From Macrosoma leucophasiata (Eukaryota; Arthropoda; Insecta; Lepidoptera; Hedylidae), in NCBI GenBank assembly GCA_036365455.1, contig JAWQUS010000003.1, positions 7,584,001-7,648,000 on the forward strand: a stretch of DNA of 64,000 bases. Reading direction: 5' to 3'. Below the pieces are notes generated by a model that was not told the DNA's origin, searched no databases, and was given only the letters and a program-made list of their open reading frames with translations. The translations under genes and the position numbers were made by a program. Of the stretch, positions 1 to 10,967 are shown in pieces (positions within the stretch are counted from its first letter, which is position 1; every line of letters starts with the position of its first letter).

Positions 1-1120
1 TTAGATTTGTCTACCTTTGATGACGTCGAATACCTACTGAGTTAGTTATTACTTATTCTACGAACAATGGTTAACAATTTAACTGCTTAATATGCTTGTG
101 CTAACCTGTTCATTCGTGGAACACGGGATCCCATGTCTGATCTGAGCTCCAATTTGGATTGATCCTGAGACTTGAACACTTTTCTTTAGAGTTTGCTTGT
201 TATATATTAAAGACTAAAAGTGTTTAATTAAATATTTTCGTCCTTGATATATGTTCAACGATATAATAAGAATCAAAGCAAAATAATTACTTCACTATCG
301 TATTACATTACGTTATCTCTCCATAAGCTTCATAAATATTCGTTAGTTTATGCACGTATTCCAAGAGGAAATAAGTACAATATACAAATCCTGCAAAAAT
401 CCGCAGTAGGTAACTTTTTAGTAGGTAGCAAGCTAACTTAATGTTACTATATCAAGCTCCGAAGAAATAACTAAGCATCTTTTTTTCTGGAGATATCCCA
501 TTATAACTTCCATTACTTCCCTCTCAGATTTGGAGATCGAACCCAGCAAACTTCAGACTTAACAGAAGATAAGCAGCATTTTTTGAACATTCCATGAAGA
601 CTATTACCGTACCTACTTATACTACATACTCTTTGCCAACGGTAGCTTTGCCGCGCCCGCCTGTTATTCCGCCTATTAAGGCACCTGTCATGTGAGTTTG
701 CAATAAGTAAATAAGGCCTGCCCGGTTTCCATTATTATTGCCTCACTACTGGCGACAATGTGGGGTCGGTTGTTTGCTGGAAAAATTAGTAAGCGCGTTA
801 TTAGGTAAGCCGTTCGGTTATTGGAAATTGAGGGTTGGATTGTAAATATGCGAATCGGATTGATTTTGTTTGTCTGTAAATTTTAATTTCAGTTCGTATG
901 TGATTTCATTGCTGCCGCTGTTAATTCATGATGCCTTGTCATGTCGTTTATTTTCATTGTATTTAAATTGATAGATGGTTAAGCATTGTTGTGAATTGGT
1001 GTTTAAAGTGTTGGCTTTTTGCACTACATAGATACTAAATAGTAATATCGATAGTTGGGTATTAATTCAGTCCGGTTGCAAACTGTACTTAATGTTAAGC
1101 CAAAGATTTATTACATTGTA
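1..1120. other. No recognised content
   Basis: AT-rich DNA with only short chance ORFs. I see no repeat shared with the rest of the window and no coding signature. Confidence 0.6.
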
Positions 1121-1122
1121 TG

Positions 1123-1277
1123 GTATGTATATATATATGTATTTTCACGCCAAGTCTCGTACGGGGTAGGGGGTAGACAGAGGGTGTGGAGTGCCAGATA
1201 TCACGGTCCTGACACACCTCTCTTGATTCTTATACATTCATCATTCTCTTCATACATGCATGCTGATTCCTAAGACT
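1123..1277 (-). pseudogene. LINE C-terminal fragment (family E)
   Basis: The minus strand matches the fragment at 7597-7832. A frame reads QDRDIW followed by a serine/tyrosine-rich end, like the C-terminus of non-LTR retrotransposon polymerases, then the nucleotide end 'cttggcgtgaaaatacat'. It has a stop and substitutions and is dead. The exact LINE clade is not determined. Confidence 0.6.
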
Positions 1278-1283
1278 CTTTAT

Positions 1284-1362
1284 CACACCCTCAAGAGTAT
1301 ATCTTATCACACTGTAATATATGTGATATTACAGTGTGATAAGATATACTCTTGAGGGTGTG
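1284..1362. repeat. Perfect 37-bp hairpin
   Basis: The arms at 1284-1320 and 1326-1362 are exact reverse complements with a 5-nt loop (atgtg). It sits between a LINE fragment and a SINE and belongs to neither. No mismatch is visible. Confidence 0.95.
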
Positions 1363-1368
1363 CGTTAG

Positions 1369-1660
1369 TATTTTTTTTATGTAATGGAAGTGGCAAATGC
1401 ATGCAGCATGCAGTTCACATTGATGTTAAGTGATGACTGCAGCCTTTAGACACCCACACCAAGACCAAGATCAAAATGCAGATGCGTTACCACTTCTGAG
1501 GCCTAAGGTGTAATGTCTTTGTGCCGGCAATAACAGGGCCATACATTACCACCTGACCGGAACACGATAGTGCTGAACACTACCATTTAGCGGTAAGTAT
1601 ATTAAGTAATGCGGTGGTGCCTACGCCCGCGAGCTCCGTCACTGGAGCTCTACCAGCAGT
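1369..1660 (-). mobile_element. SINE A (Metulj-like), full length
   Basis: Read on the minus strand, it starts 'actgctggtagagctcc', carries 'gtgttccggtcaggtggt' and ends 'cattacataaaaaaaa'. Family consensus order: hairpin-prone head (GAGCTCC/GGAGCTC), 'caccaccgcatta', 'tagtgttcagcactatcg', 'ggctgcagtcatcactta', A-rich tail. The layout resembles the lepidopteran Metulj SINE; that name is from memory. Confidence 0.85.
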
Positions 1661-1671
1661 AAAAATATAGT

Positions 1672-1675
<4 letters not shown>

Positions 1676-1713
<38 letters not shown>
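1676..1713. repeat. (TA)n microsatellite
   Basis: An uninterrupted alternating TA run of about 38 bp, just beyond the head of the neighbouring SINE. Confidence 0.95.
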
Positions 1714-1716
<3 letters not shown>

Positions 1717-2216
1717 CAATACAACAATAGTAAATTGGTTTACAAGTTTTTTTTTATTAATTAGTCTAAATATTTAAAGGATGCCTCTGTTTTCTGACCA
1801 ACAGCATAATTTCACAATATTTTATCATTGGAAAGGTAAGCCACAGAAATCCAAATAATCATTCGTGGTTAATCAGTCGCATGTAAAATTGCGAAAAATT
1901 CAAAATAATAAGATTTAATTTTGTGTCAATAGGTACACTAAATCGATATAGCCTAAGAAAGGAGAATTTATTATGAATACCTGACGTCTCCAGTGAAGCA
2001 ATCCCGTAAGTATTAGTTAATTAAGCGGTGGATAGACCCTTGTCAACTTAATTAAGTGGCAACGGTGGCGGCTGGCGTCTGTCAGGTGTTTATGCAACAA
2101 CCACTTATGTAATGATTGATCATAAGATACAAATTAAGAATAATTTACTTTGTAGAAAGGTTATTTATTATTAGAAATAAATTATTATAAGAAAAATTAG
2201 TATATCACCGATAATT
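1714..2216. other. No recognised gene
   Basis: AT-rich. The stretch near 1980-2090 has weak inverted ends (acctgac / gtcaggt), too weak to call an element. Confidence 0.5.
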
Positions 2217-2452
2217 AAGTAGTGGTAGAGTTCCAGTGTAAGGTGTGGGTACCATTGTATTACCTAAACTATCTGCCACCAAATGGTAGTGTTCAGCACT
2301 ATTAGGTCACGGTTAGAGGGTGATAAAATTTCATAAAAGCAAAATATTTTAGACCTTAAGGGTAACGCATCTGCTTTTGAAATACGTTTTATGTATAAGG
2401 CTGCAGTACTCACTTGTCATCAATGTGAACTGCGTGCTTGTTAGAAGTGGTA
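2217..2452 (+). mobile_element. SINE A, diverged
   Basis: It keeps the head 'gtggtagagttccagtg', the core 'aaatggtagtgttcagcac' and the tail 'catcaatgtgaactgcgtgc', with several internal losses. Its tail faces the copy at 2490-2625. Confidence 0.8.
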
Positions 2453-2489
2453 CAGCAATATGCGTGTATACAAGTGCGTACTGCGTGTA

Positions 2490-2625
2490 TACAAGCACGC
2501 AGTTCACATTGATGTTAAGTGATGACTGCAGCCTATAACCACCCACACAAAGACCAAGGTCAAAATGCAGATGCGTTACTACTCCTGAGGTGTTATGCCT
2601 CTGTGCCGGAAATTACATTACCAAT
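2490..2625 (-). mobile_element. SINE A, 3' part
   Basis: The minus-strand copy covers only the 3' half ('cagttcacattgatg', 'gcctctgtgccggaaatt'). With 2217-2452 it forms a tail-to-tail inverted pair; the facing ends match over about 24 bp. Confidence 0.85.
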
Positions 2626-2756
2626 CGTTTTTTTGATAAATATTTAGTTCAACATTTGTGTATTATTTTAAAAATATGCAACAAGTTCATTTTTGTATTT
2701 CTTATTTAAATACCGATAAAAAAAACATTTATTTCATAAAACAATACTGGCATTGT

Positions 2757-2978
2757 GACGACCCGGTTAGTCCAGCGGTGTGAGACGACCGTTTGATTCG
2801 AAGGGTCGCGGGTTCGATCCCCGCACCGGGACAAATATTTGCATGGCCTACAGATATTTATTTCGGGTCTGGGTGTTTGTGTATGAGTTGTATGTGTACA
2901 ACGGCACCCACGACACAGGTTTATACCTACTCTGGGGCTGTGAGTGTAAGCGTATTTTATTTTATTTATTTATTGTCG
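2757..2978 (+). mobile_element. tRNA-derived SINE 1
   Basis: The head (about 2758-2832) is tRNA-like: A box 'TAGTCCAGCGG', B box 'GGTTCGATCCC', T-stem GCGGG/CCCGC and the acceptor pairing CCCGGT/ACCGGG. A unique body and an AT-rich end 'ttttattttatttattta' follow. Other copies lie at 20085-20300, 21577-21733 and 32505-32640. The Pol III boxes look intact. Confidence 0.9.
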
Positions 2979-3449
2979 AATGTTGAAAACTCGATATAAA
3001 TCTTGATATCAAACGTCATTTCAACAAAATACATTCGTTTACAGTTACACCGGTATAAAGGATGAAAATAAAAACAATAATCCGACGCGGCTCGTCCCGA
3101 CGGACACATTTTCACCCCAATAACACTTTTTATCATATTTATTGACTGATAAATGGTAACGGAATACCGAGTGCATTTGTATGTTTCTAATATTTTTCCT
3201 ATTGTTTTTTTAAACTTTTAGGGCAGCGGAAATTTTCTATATAATACATTTAATATAACTGCTGGAATGGTACAGGTTTTTTAGGAAATGGTGATGGCAG
3301 AAAACCACGTCGTTCATTCCGATGCCAAAAACTTATTAATGCGTTTAATTAAATCTATCAGCCTATGTGTGCATTACCTACGTAGTATGCAGTAACAAAG
3401 TGTGAAATGTGTAGTTTAGCAGTAGTATCCGTCCGTAAAGCAGATACTT
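2979..3449. other. No recognised content
   Basis: AT-rich sequence without a shared repeat or coding signal. Confidence 0.5.
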
Positions 3450-3523
3450 TTTACTAGTGGTAGAGCTATAACGCTCTAGCGGAGATCTCGCGGGCGTCGG
3501 CACCACAGGATCACTTAGGCAAT
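3450..3523 (+). mobile_element. SINE A head fragment
   Basis: It has 'actagtggtagagct', 'ctcgcgggcgtcggcacc' and a degraded continuation, then abuts the opposite-strand copy at 3524. Confidence 0.75.
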
Positions 3524-3757
3524 GCATGCAGTTCACATTGATTTTAAGTGATGACTGCAGCCTATAGACACTTACACAAAGACCAGAGGTCAAAATGCAG
3601 ATGCGTTACCACTTCTGAGGTAGGCCTAAGGTGTTATGCCTCTCTGCCGGAAATAACATTACCACCTGACCGGAACACGATAGTGCTGAACACTACCATT
3701 TAGCAAGTATATTGAGAAATGCGGTGGTGCCAATGCGAGCTCCTTCACTGGAGCTAT
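3524..3757 (-). mobile_element. SINE A, nearly complete
   Basis: The minus-strand copy runs from 'catgcagttcacattg' to 'ttcactggagct', lacking the A tail. It joins the plus-strand head fragment directly, so the tail was probably lost in a rearrangement. Confidence 0.85.
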
Positions 3758-3844
3758 AATAATAATAATAACCTGGCAACCCTCCGTTTGAACACTGACA
3801 TAATTCTTTGATTAATTGTTTTAAACTTTCACCATTTGTATTCA

Positions 3845-3969
3845 TATTTTTATATTGTAAACTCTACTCGTGACCACGGCCGTCGCATTACGGCCGAAAC
3901 GTCGAGTGTCGAGGTAAATACTTCGATTAAAATAGTACGCGATTAAGTCCCGTTTACAATATAAAAATA
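3845..3969 (+). repeat. Penelope/hammerhead-like motif between inverted ends
   Basis: Perfect 18-bp inverted ends (3845-3862 and 3952-3969) bracket a hairpin GGCCGT...ACGGCC followed by 'gaaacgtcga'. Penelope-like elements of animals often carry hammerhead ribozymes with GAAAC and GUC at these places; that is family knowledge. The usual CUGAUGA core is not present before the hairpin ('cgtgacca' instead), so activity is doubtful. No polymerase is nearby. Confidence 0.4.
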
Positions 3970-4225
3970 TAATTCTTTGATCCGAAAATTTACAGAAATA
4001 AAATATAAAAATCATACGAACATCCCAACCCGCAATCAAAACCACAATAAAAAGGAACAGCGAAAAGGTTCACACCAAAATTAAAGGTATTTATTCCATT
4101 AAAACCGACTTCAAAGACAATGATATTTTCGTATAAAATGACAAGAAAGAAATGTCACAGAAGTCACAATATTAGCAATAAACATCGACATATACAACAG
4201 TAAAATGGCAATATAATAAAGAATT

Positions 4226-4856
4226 ATGATCACAAGAGCGAAAGCCAGACGTGAAGCACACCCATCAGCACCGGGCTCGTCGCTGAGCCCCGCCTCGCAA
4301 CCGCCGGCCGCCGCCTCCTCCGCGAGTGCAGCGACGTCGACCACCGCAGTGGCGTCGAGCTCCAGCGACGAGTACCACTCCCCGCCGTCGACACCAACAC
4401 CTGCGCGTCGGCGTGGAAGACCCCGGCTACCGGCCGGCTTGGGACCTCGAGGCCAACCGGCCCCGAGCAGGGTCCCAGCTGTCGGTAGTAACATGCAGCG
4501 CATGAAATGGACGCAACCAATAAATGAAAACGTGATGCACGCATTCTTTGGGGCTACAGAGGGAGGAACTAACCTCACTGCGTACCGCAGTCGTATGCTC
4601 TCTCTGTTCCAGGTTCTTGAGCCAACAGTCTGTGTTTCGAGCCAACGTCTATCGGATCAGGTGCGTGTCATTCAGCGTGGCCACATGCTCGATGACACTG
4701 TGCTTGATCGGCTACGCTCCGAGGCGGCGAGTAACCGCTCTGTTCCCACCCCGCCGCCGCGTGTGGTACAGTCGCAGCATGTTAGTGTCGTGAATGTGTC
4801 ACAATGTGCCGGCGGGGAGGAGATAGACGAGGTCACCACAACCGATCGCTTGGCTT
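4226..4856 (+). pseudogene. LINE N-terminal ORF fragment
   Basis: An ATG opens a frame of about 210 codons before the sequence changes character. Residues 1-65 are Ala/Ser/Pro-rich and GC-rich, with a basic AT-hook-like patch (ARRRGRPRLP, around residue 60). A globular part follows with MKWTQPINENVM, TNLTAYRSRMLSLFQ and RLSDQVRVIQR, a pattern I associate with the N-terminal region of lepidopteran non-LTR retrotransposon proteins. No polymerase follows in frame: the frame runs on into the antisense of another element and stops at 5011. Base composition (very GC-rich at 4250-4480) is unlike the surroundings. A host gene is the less likely alternative. Confidence 0.55.
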
Positions 4857-5366
4857 TTGGAAGTATTAACCTGCAACCCAAATGCATCACACCAGAGAGA
4901 AACACGTTTAAGATCATCATTGACAGTCCGTATGGCCTCCGGCAGATGAAAGAGATTAGCCTGACAATAGATTTGAAGATCATCTGCATAAAGGTGGTAG
5001 AGAGAAGATAGATTCTGAGTTAATAAATTAATGAAAGTAGAAAACAGGAATGGAGACAACACGCCGCCTTGTGGTACGCCGGCCGTGACATCGCACCATG
5101 AAGAAAAGGAATCATCCACACGAATGCGTTGCCGGCGACCAAACAAGTAACTACGAAACCAAGCAATTACTGTCGGAGATATGTTAAGAGAACGGAGAAT
5201 CGCAAGCAAGATGTCGAAATCTGCATTGGTAAAAGTATTACTAAAATCTAGTAAAGTAAGCACTGTTAACTTTTGATTCTCCATTCCTTATCTGATATCA
5301 TCCGTTACCTTGATAAGAACGCTAGCCGTACTATGACTTTTTCGGAACCCGGATTGAAAGGTATTA
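4840..5366 (-). pseudogene. Jockey-like reverse transcriptase fragment
   Basis: The minus strand encodes the palm of a non-LTR reverse transcriptase. In order: FRKSHST, a stop (TAA) just before MENQKLT, LLDFSNTF with the first catalytic Asp, RQRIRV, AGVPQGGVLSP, then LYADDLQIY with the catalytic Asp pair, and SLWCDAFGLQVN. Only about 170 residues remain; fingers, thumb and endonuclease are missing. Its antisense is read through by the LINE frame that starts at 4226, so the two were joined after insertion. Confidence 0.9.
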
Positions 5367-5367
5367 T

Positions 5368-5438
5368 AGAGCTCTACCACTAGTAACCATGTGCATGGCG
5401 TATAAAACTTAGACCTCAGGAGCGGCAACGCATCTACA
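5368..5438. mobile_element. SINE A scraps
   Basis: A reversed head 'gagctctaccactagtaa' (5368-5385) and a forward piece 'cctcaggagcggcaacgc' (about 5411-5438). Too short to orient as one copy. Confidence 0.5.
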
Positions 5439-5751
5439 AGAAAATTTCCAAATGTTGTGTAGATATGTATGGGCTACAGTACTCGTACAGTGCTCATCAA
5501 GAAAAAATGCACATCGAGCCTATGAAAGTGACAATCGGCTAGAAGCGTTATCTCTGCTGCACACTGCCTACGTAAGCATCCGTAGTCAGGTATTGGTCAA
5601 AACTTGACAAACGTCAAATAAATAGGTGCCAAGGTGCGAATGAGATAACGCTCTACAGATTCGAAATAAGCCGACGTCTCTTCCTGAGTTCGATGTGCAT
5701 TATTTCTTGTTGGATGCTGTATGTATAGTCTGTATTGTCTGTTTTAGCAAA

Positions 5752-6044
5752 AGCCAAGGTACTGCGTCGAATGAATTAAAAGGTGGAATTACTCAGAACT
5801 ATCAAGGAGAGGAAGCTGCAGTACTACGGACATATAATGAGTGGCGACTAATACCGAATACTCCAATTGATATTGAAAGGCAAGATTTAGGAGCAAAAGG
5901 AGACCTGGTAGAAGAAGAACATCCTGGTTGAAAAATTTGAGAGAATGGTTCAACCTAAACACTCGTTTGTTTTTCCGTGCTGCAACATCAAAAATTAGGA
6001 TTGCTACGATGGTCGCCAACCTTCGTATAGAAGTGGCACTTTAA
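5752..6044 (+). pseudogene. RTE-like LINE C-terminus
   Basis: Two frames together read as the C-terminal region of an endonuclease-reverse transcriptase: TIKERKLQYYGHIMSGD, then GRRRTSWLKNLREWF and KIRIATMVANLR before a TAA at about 6042. Three stops and a frameshift near 5890 break it. The motif order (RKLQY.GH, GRR..SWL.NLR.W) is typical of lepidopteran RTE-like proteins. This is a different lineage from the RTE at 37608-40818. Confidence 0.75.
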
Positions 6045-6405
6045 GAAGAAGGAGCGAAGGCCAACCATTGAACTAAATACGAGTAGGTATAGGTAGGTGT
6101 GTAGTAATAAGAAAATAAAACATGGTTTTGCTGGTTTTCCAAGCGAAATGTTAGTGTAACCTTAATAAATTAACCTAAAAAATAAAAGAAAAACTTGGAT
6201 ATGAACATTGCTTCTATACGTATTTATGGAAGGTATCCTGGTATAAGTTGCATGGAGGAGCTTAACCGTGAAGAGTGGTGAGACGAGATTATTGATTTAT
6301 GAGAAAAAAAATCAAACCGAATCTAAATCTAGCGTACAGATTCAAAAGTTTTCTAAATTGAACTTGTATATAGGAATTTGTAACGAAGAAATGTTATAAC
6401 ACTAA

Positions 6406-6549
6406 GCCTGGATTGCACCAAGATATTTGTTAAAATTAAAGTTATTGTAACATTTCACATCTTTCTCTAACATAAAGAAATCTGTTAAAGTTAGAAAAGG
6501 ATGTGAAATGTTACCATATCTTTAACAAATATCTTGGGGCAACCCAGGC
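6406..6549. mobile_element. MITE 1 (palindromic)
   Basis: About 144 bp with inverted ends 'gcctggattgcacca' / 'gggcaacccaggc' and a hairpin-like body. Flanked by TAA on both sides, suggesting a 3-bp TWA duplication of PIF/Harbinger type. The second copy lies at the centre of the palindrome at 11521-12040. Confidence 0.75.
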
Positions 6550-6560
6550 TAAATATTGGA

Positions 6561-6723
6561 AGGCGTCAGGCCATGACGACCCCATCGCCCTCTAGTTGAG
6601 GAGAAATCTTCCGTTAGTACAGGCGGTAGTAAAAATAACAACGCGGGACGGGCAGCAGCGTCCCGCAATGAAACTACCGTTACTGCAATGGCCAATCCGC
6701 CTGCTAAGCATGGCCATTGTGGC
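6561..6723 (+). mobile_element. RTE leader fragment
   Basis: It matches the leader of the RTE at 37608: 'gacgaccccatcgccc', 'gacgggcagcagcgtccc' and 'catggc.att'. No 3' part follows; a SINE begins about 20 bp further on. Confidence 0.75.
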
Positions 6724-6743
6724 ACGTTCATGCATGCACATGG

Positions 6744-7014
6744 TTACTGGTGGTAGAGCTCCAGTGAAGGAGCTCGCGGGCGTAGGCACCAACGCATTGC
6801 CTAATATACTTGCTAAACGTTAGTGTTCAGCACTATCGTGTTGCGGTCAGGTAGTAATGTAATATCCGGCACAGAGGCATAACACCTTAGGCCTCAGAAG
6901 TGGTAACGCATCTGCATTTTGACCTCTGGTCTTTGTGTAAGTGTCTATAGGCAGCAGTCATCACTTAACATCAATGTGCATGATTGTTTGCCACTTCCGT
7001 TACATAAAAAAAAG
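6744..7014 (+). mobile_element. SINE A, nearly full length
   Basis: Head 'actggtggtagagctcc', core, and A-rich end 'gttacataaaaaaaag'. It has a short internal deletion near 'gtaatgtaatatcc'. Confidence 0.9.
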
Positions 7015-7596
7015 TAATTTAAGCAATTCCATGTGATTGAATTATTTTTTAATTGAATTGAATAATTGCTCTATATACAATAGAGCTTGTTTCGCATTAT
7101 TATTTGTTTACATTTATGTTCTATCAATTTATGTTTAAAAATATATATTTTCTTATCGTGATTGTATAAAAATACATCCAATTACTGAATTGTTTCAATC
7201 AAAAAGCAACAAACCATAACGCGAATTTGAGTGTCAGTATCAATAGAACAGCGAAACCAGTGGAAATACATTTTGTTTACAGAAAAAACAGGTGCCTTTG
7301 AACACAAAGCACTATCCCAAGTGGCATTAGTAGATAACACATATCGTATGCGTATCGGTGAAAGCATGGGGAATACAGATTTACATTTGCCACGACTCGA
7401 ATTTCAAAGGGTTTTTTTGATATCACATAAGATGCGTGAGGTTCGTTGAGAATGTCTACGACTGTTCATAATGTGGCACTAGAATGTATGATATTATTTA
7501 TCTTATAATATACAAGTTGAAACTATTGAAATTGATACACGATAACATAAGGTATTTTTTTAATGAATATTGTAGCGTCATTGATTTCATAAGAGA
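7015..7596. other. No recognised content
   Basis: AT-rich. A 72-codon ORF at 7231-7449 has no feature I recognise. Confidence 0.5.
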
Positions 7597-7832
7597 AGGT
7601 TGAAAGTTACAGAGGCCCAGGAAGACCAAGGCTGACCTACTATGAGCAAATAGGTCGAGTTGGTGTCGCTGTCTGATGGTGCGGTCAAGTCTTAGGAATC
7701 GGCGTGCATGTATGAAGAGAATAATGAAGGTAGATGAGGCACGAGAGGTATGTCAAGACCGGGATATCTGGCGCTCTACACTCTCTGCCTACTCTGTCAG
7801 GGACCTGGCGTGAAGATACATACATACAAACA
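7597..7832 (+). pseudogene. LINE C-terminal fragment (family E)
   Basis: One frame reads YRGPGRPRLTYYEQIGRV, a stop, then VCQDRDIWRSTLSAY and a terminal TGA: the C-terminus of a non-LTR retrotransposon polymerase. The nucleotide end is 'tggcgtgaagatacatac'. Related to 1123-1277. Confidence 0.75.
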
Positions 7833-10129
7833 TTGACTTTATGACTACATAAATCAGCATTATGAACAACTTTGGCTATGTACAGGCAATTTTGTAATAT
7901 CAAAAAACATGTCGATCAATATTTTATGTGGAAAAGCTATTTTTTATCAGAGAGCTGTCCAAACGCTAATTATTACCTTGCAAACTACTGAGCATTGTTC
8001 TAATGAACGACCTACGAAGCTTTACTGTGAGTTTTTAATGCCGCAAAAAATGTGGTTAAATAATATAATTGCACATCGTTTTACAATAGGATTATTTTTA
8101 ATCAATTCTGAGTGCAAGATTTTTGAGTGATTTTCATAGTGTAAGTACTAAGATAATTATAATACATTGGCGTTCGTTATTCTTGGTCTACTGGGTGCGC
8201 CTGAATTATAATAAGTGAAAACTCCACAAAAAGATTGTTTTTTAAATTGAAACAAAATTGTGAATACACATATATTATATAACACGCAAAATTGTATCAT
8301 ACTACAGAAGAATCAAACTGTTTACATAACGGCATTAATTTTGTTTGCTAATTGGATGGGATGCGTCCGTAATAAAATTGTAATTAAAAATTAACTATTT
8401 GGTACAAACTTAGCCCCCGAGGGTGCATACTAAGTAGACAGATATGGTGCGCATTTGTTTACTAAACTAAAATAAACTATTTGAATTTATTACGCCATGT
8501 CACTGGACTTAATGGCTTAGGCACTTCAAAAGAGAATATGGATGTCATGTTTACCTAATTGGTATAAATTTGAGCAATTTGTCTAATCAATTGTAGATTA
8601 ATCAAAATAATTGTTGATATGAAGTACGAGTTGAAACATTTATATTGGTAATGGAAATTAAAATAACATTCTTAGTTTTTACACTTTCTTATTTTGAATT
8701 GATTTGGTAGTAATAGGTCAGTCACATGACTTAGGATTTACAAATTGGTTTTGTCGAAAAAAAAGTAGGTTTAGAAAATTGTGCAATAAACTCAGATTTT
8801 GATATAATTATTTCTTTAATACAATTTACAGTATCGTGTTCTCACAAAACATTGTAAATATATTGTATGAATTATACTATGCAAACAGCATGAGCAATAC
8901 TGTGGTTGCGTTAATAAATATGTTGGATAACTATTCATTACTGATACTGAGGTATTACACCAATATCTTTCAAGTGGAAGTTATCAATCAAACATACATT
9001 TTCCATGCATTAAGTAGTGAAATCTTCCGATTCGAGTATCATTTTGATCCAAATCAATTTTTGATCGACTACAAAAAGTTATTTATAGTTGTCAGTTTTA
9101 CATGTATGTATGTGATATAACTAGTTGGAATATTTTCTACTTACAAAAACTAAATTAAAAAATAACAATTTCAAATTAAGGAAAAATGGTGGCGCCGGAC
9201 ATGCTCGCACTGCCGACGGCAGTCAATTTATTAATATTTTAAATATATCTGTATGTAGGTTTATATATTAATATCTCTAATGACCGAACAAGATACAGAT
9301 ATAGTAACATGAATTAAAAATTCATGATTGGTACAGAAAATATTTCGGATGATGCAAGCGAAATATATGTCTCATGTTTTGAAACTAAAATCTAACGGAA
9401 ATTTAATTAAAACTCTTTTCAAAAGTATCGTGTTACGCCGCAGTTTCGATCCAAGATAAGCCTCCGTGTAAATCATTAAACCCTTTATTATTCAAGCACC
9501 ATAATCCTTGGTTTTTAATTTACTAAATTTCCTATATTAAGTCACCTATTCCACACCCATTAGATGGACACACGGGCTTATCATAAACCCTAGTGTACAT
9601 TATAATAACTTATTACAACATAATTTATTATTCTGTCATTACAGTGACAAGATCGCGTGTTGTGCCGTCATAAGTTGTAGTCATCCAGTCTACTGTCGTT
9701 AATTTCATTGGATATAGTGACAAAAATTCTGTTTACTTTACCTCTGTGGCGTTGAAATAACGCTGGGCGATCTAACTTTAAGTAATAAGCTCCGATGATA
9801 AGTATGGTAATGAGTTCAGACTAATTAGTGTAATTTGGTTAATACGCTTTTTAGTGGTTCACGCTGGCTTCTTGTGTACTGATCTGGAGATTAAATAGTT
9901 TGGCCGTAAACCGAAAATATATTATATTCAGGATTAAACAGGGGTTAATCTAAATATTAAATTGCAATCAAACTAATTAATACTGTCCCTGTTATCAGAT
10001 GATGATGCTTTTTATGGCAATCAAGAATTAATTGGTGTGGGTAAAAGTGTATTGGTTCGTGATTGATTAGGAACCTATGTCAGTCTTTTTACGGAACCTG
10101 GTATGAAAAATATATATAATATACACAAT
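7833..10129. other. 2.3 kb without recognised features
   Basis: AT-rich DNA. The longest ORF (8836-9120, 94 codons) is AT-driven and hydrophobic. I see no repeat in common with the rest of the window. Confidence 0.5.
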
Positions 10130-10418
10130 TTTCACTGGTGGTAGAGCTCCAGTGACGGAGCTCGCGGGTGTAGTCACCACCGCATTACCTAATTTACTTG
10201 CCGCTAAATGGTAGTGCTCAGCACTATCGTGTTCCGGTCAGGTGGTAATGTACGGCCCTGTAATTTCCGGCACAAAGGCATAACACCTTAGGCCTCAGGA
10301 GTGGTAACGTCTGACCTGGGTTTGACCTGGGTTTTTATGTGGGTGTTTATAGGCTGCAGTCATCACTTAACATCAATGTGAACTGCATGTTTGTTTGCCA
10401 CTGCCATTACATTAAAAA
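10130..10418 (+). mobile_element. SINE A, full length
   Basis: Complete head, core and tail ('ccattacattaaaaaaa'), with a short duplication near 'tctgacctgggtttgacc'. Confidence 0.9.
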
Positions 10419-10654
10419 AATGAATAAAATAAACAGTAATTTACGTTTGTAATTTCCTATTGCTTATATTTTTATACATAATATTAAGTGAGTTATCACA
10501 TCGCTTGATTGGAGGATCCTCCCTTTTCATGGAACATTATCAGGATGATCAGGTTTAGCAAAATTTAGCTAGATTTAAAGTTATTGGAATGATAGAAATT
10601 ATAGAGATTTAAAAAATAATGGAACGACAATGCATTATGTACGTCTTTTATATA

Positions 10655-10735
10655 CAATGAAGGTGGCAAACAAGCGTGCAGCTTACATGGATGATGAATG
10701 AATACTGCACTCTATAGACATCTACACAAGCACCT
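10655..10735 (-). mobile_element. SINE A, old 3' fragment
   Basis: Only the 3' part is left: 'gaaggtggcaaacaagcgt' and 'ctatagacatctacac'. Strongly diverged. Confidence 0.6.
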
Positions 10736-10967
10736 GAGAAATAATTTCGTTTGCTTGTGTGATAGAAATTACGGTGTGACTGCTGCACATTTTCAATTAG
10801 CCGTAGGTAAAGTTGGTAAAACGGTGATGCCTCTTAAGCTGCAACATTGGGACTTTACCACCAATAAACCTATGTTTGTTCTGCTATAAATCATTGTAAT
10901 ATGGACCTGTATACAGGTTGTATCTACTAATTACCATACATATAATTGAATATGGGTAACGTAAATG

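Noticed and set aside
1980..2090. Possible MITE with acctgac / gtcaggt ends
   Set aside because: Inverted match is only 7 bp and there is no second copy in the window.
8836..9120. 94-codon hydrophobic ORF
   Set aside because: AT-driven composition, no motif, no supporting context.
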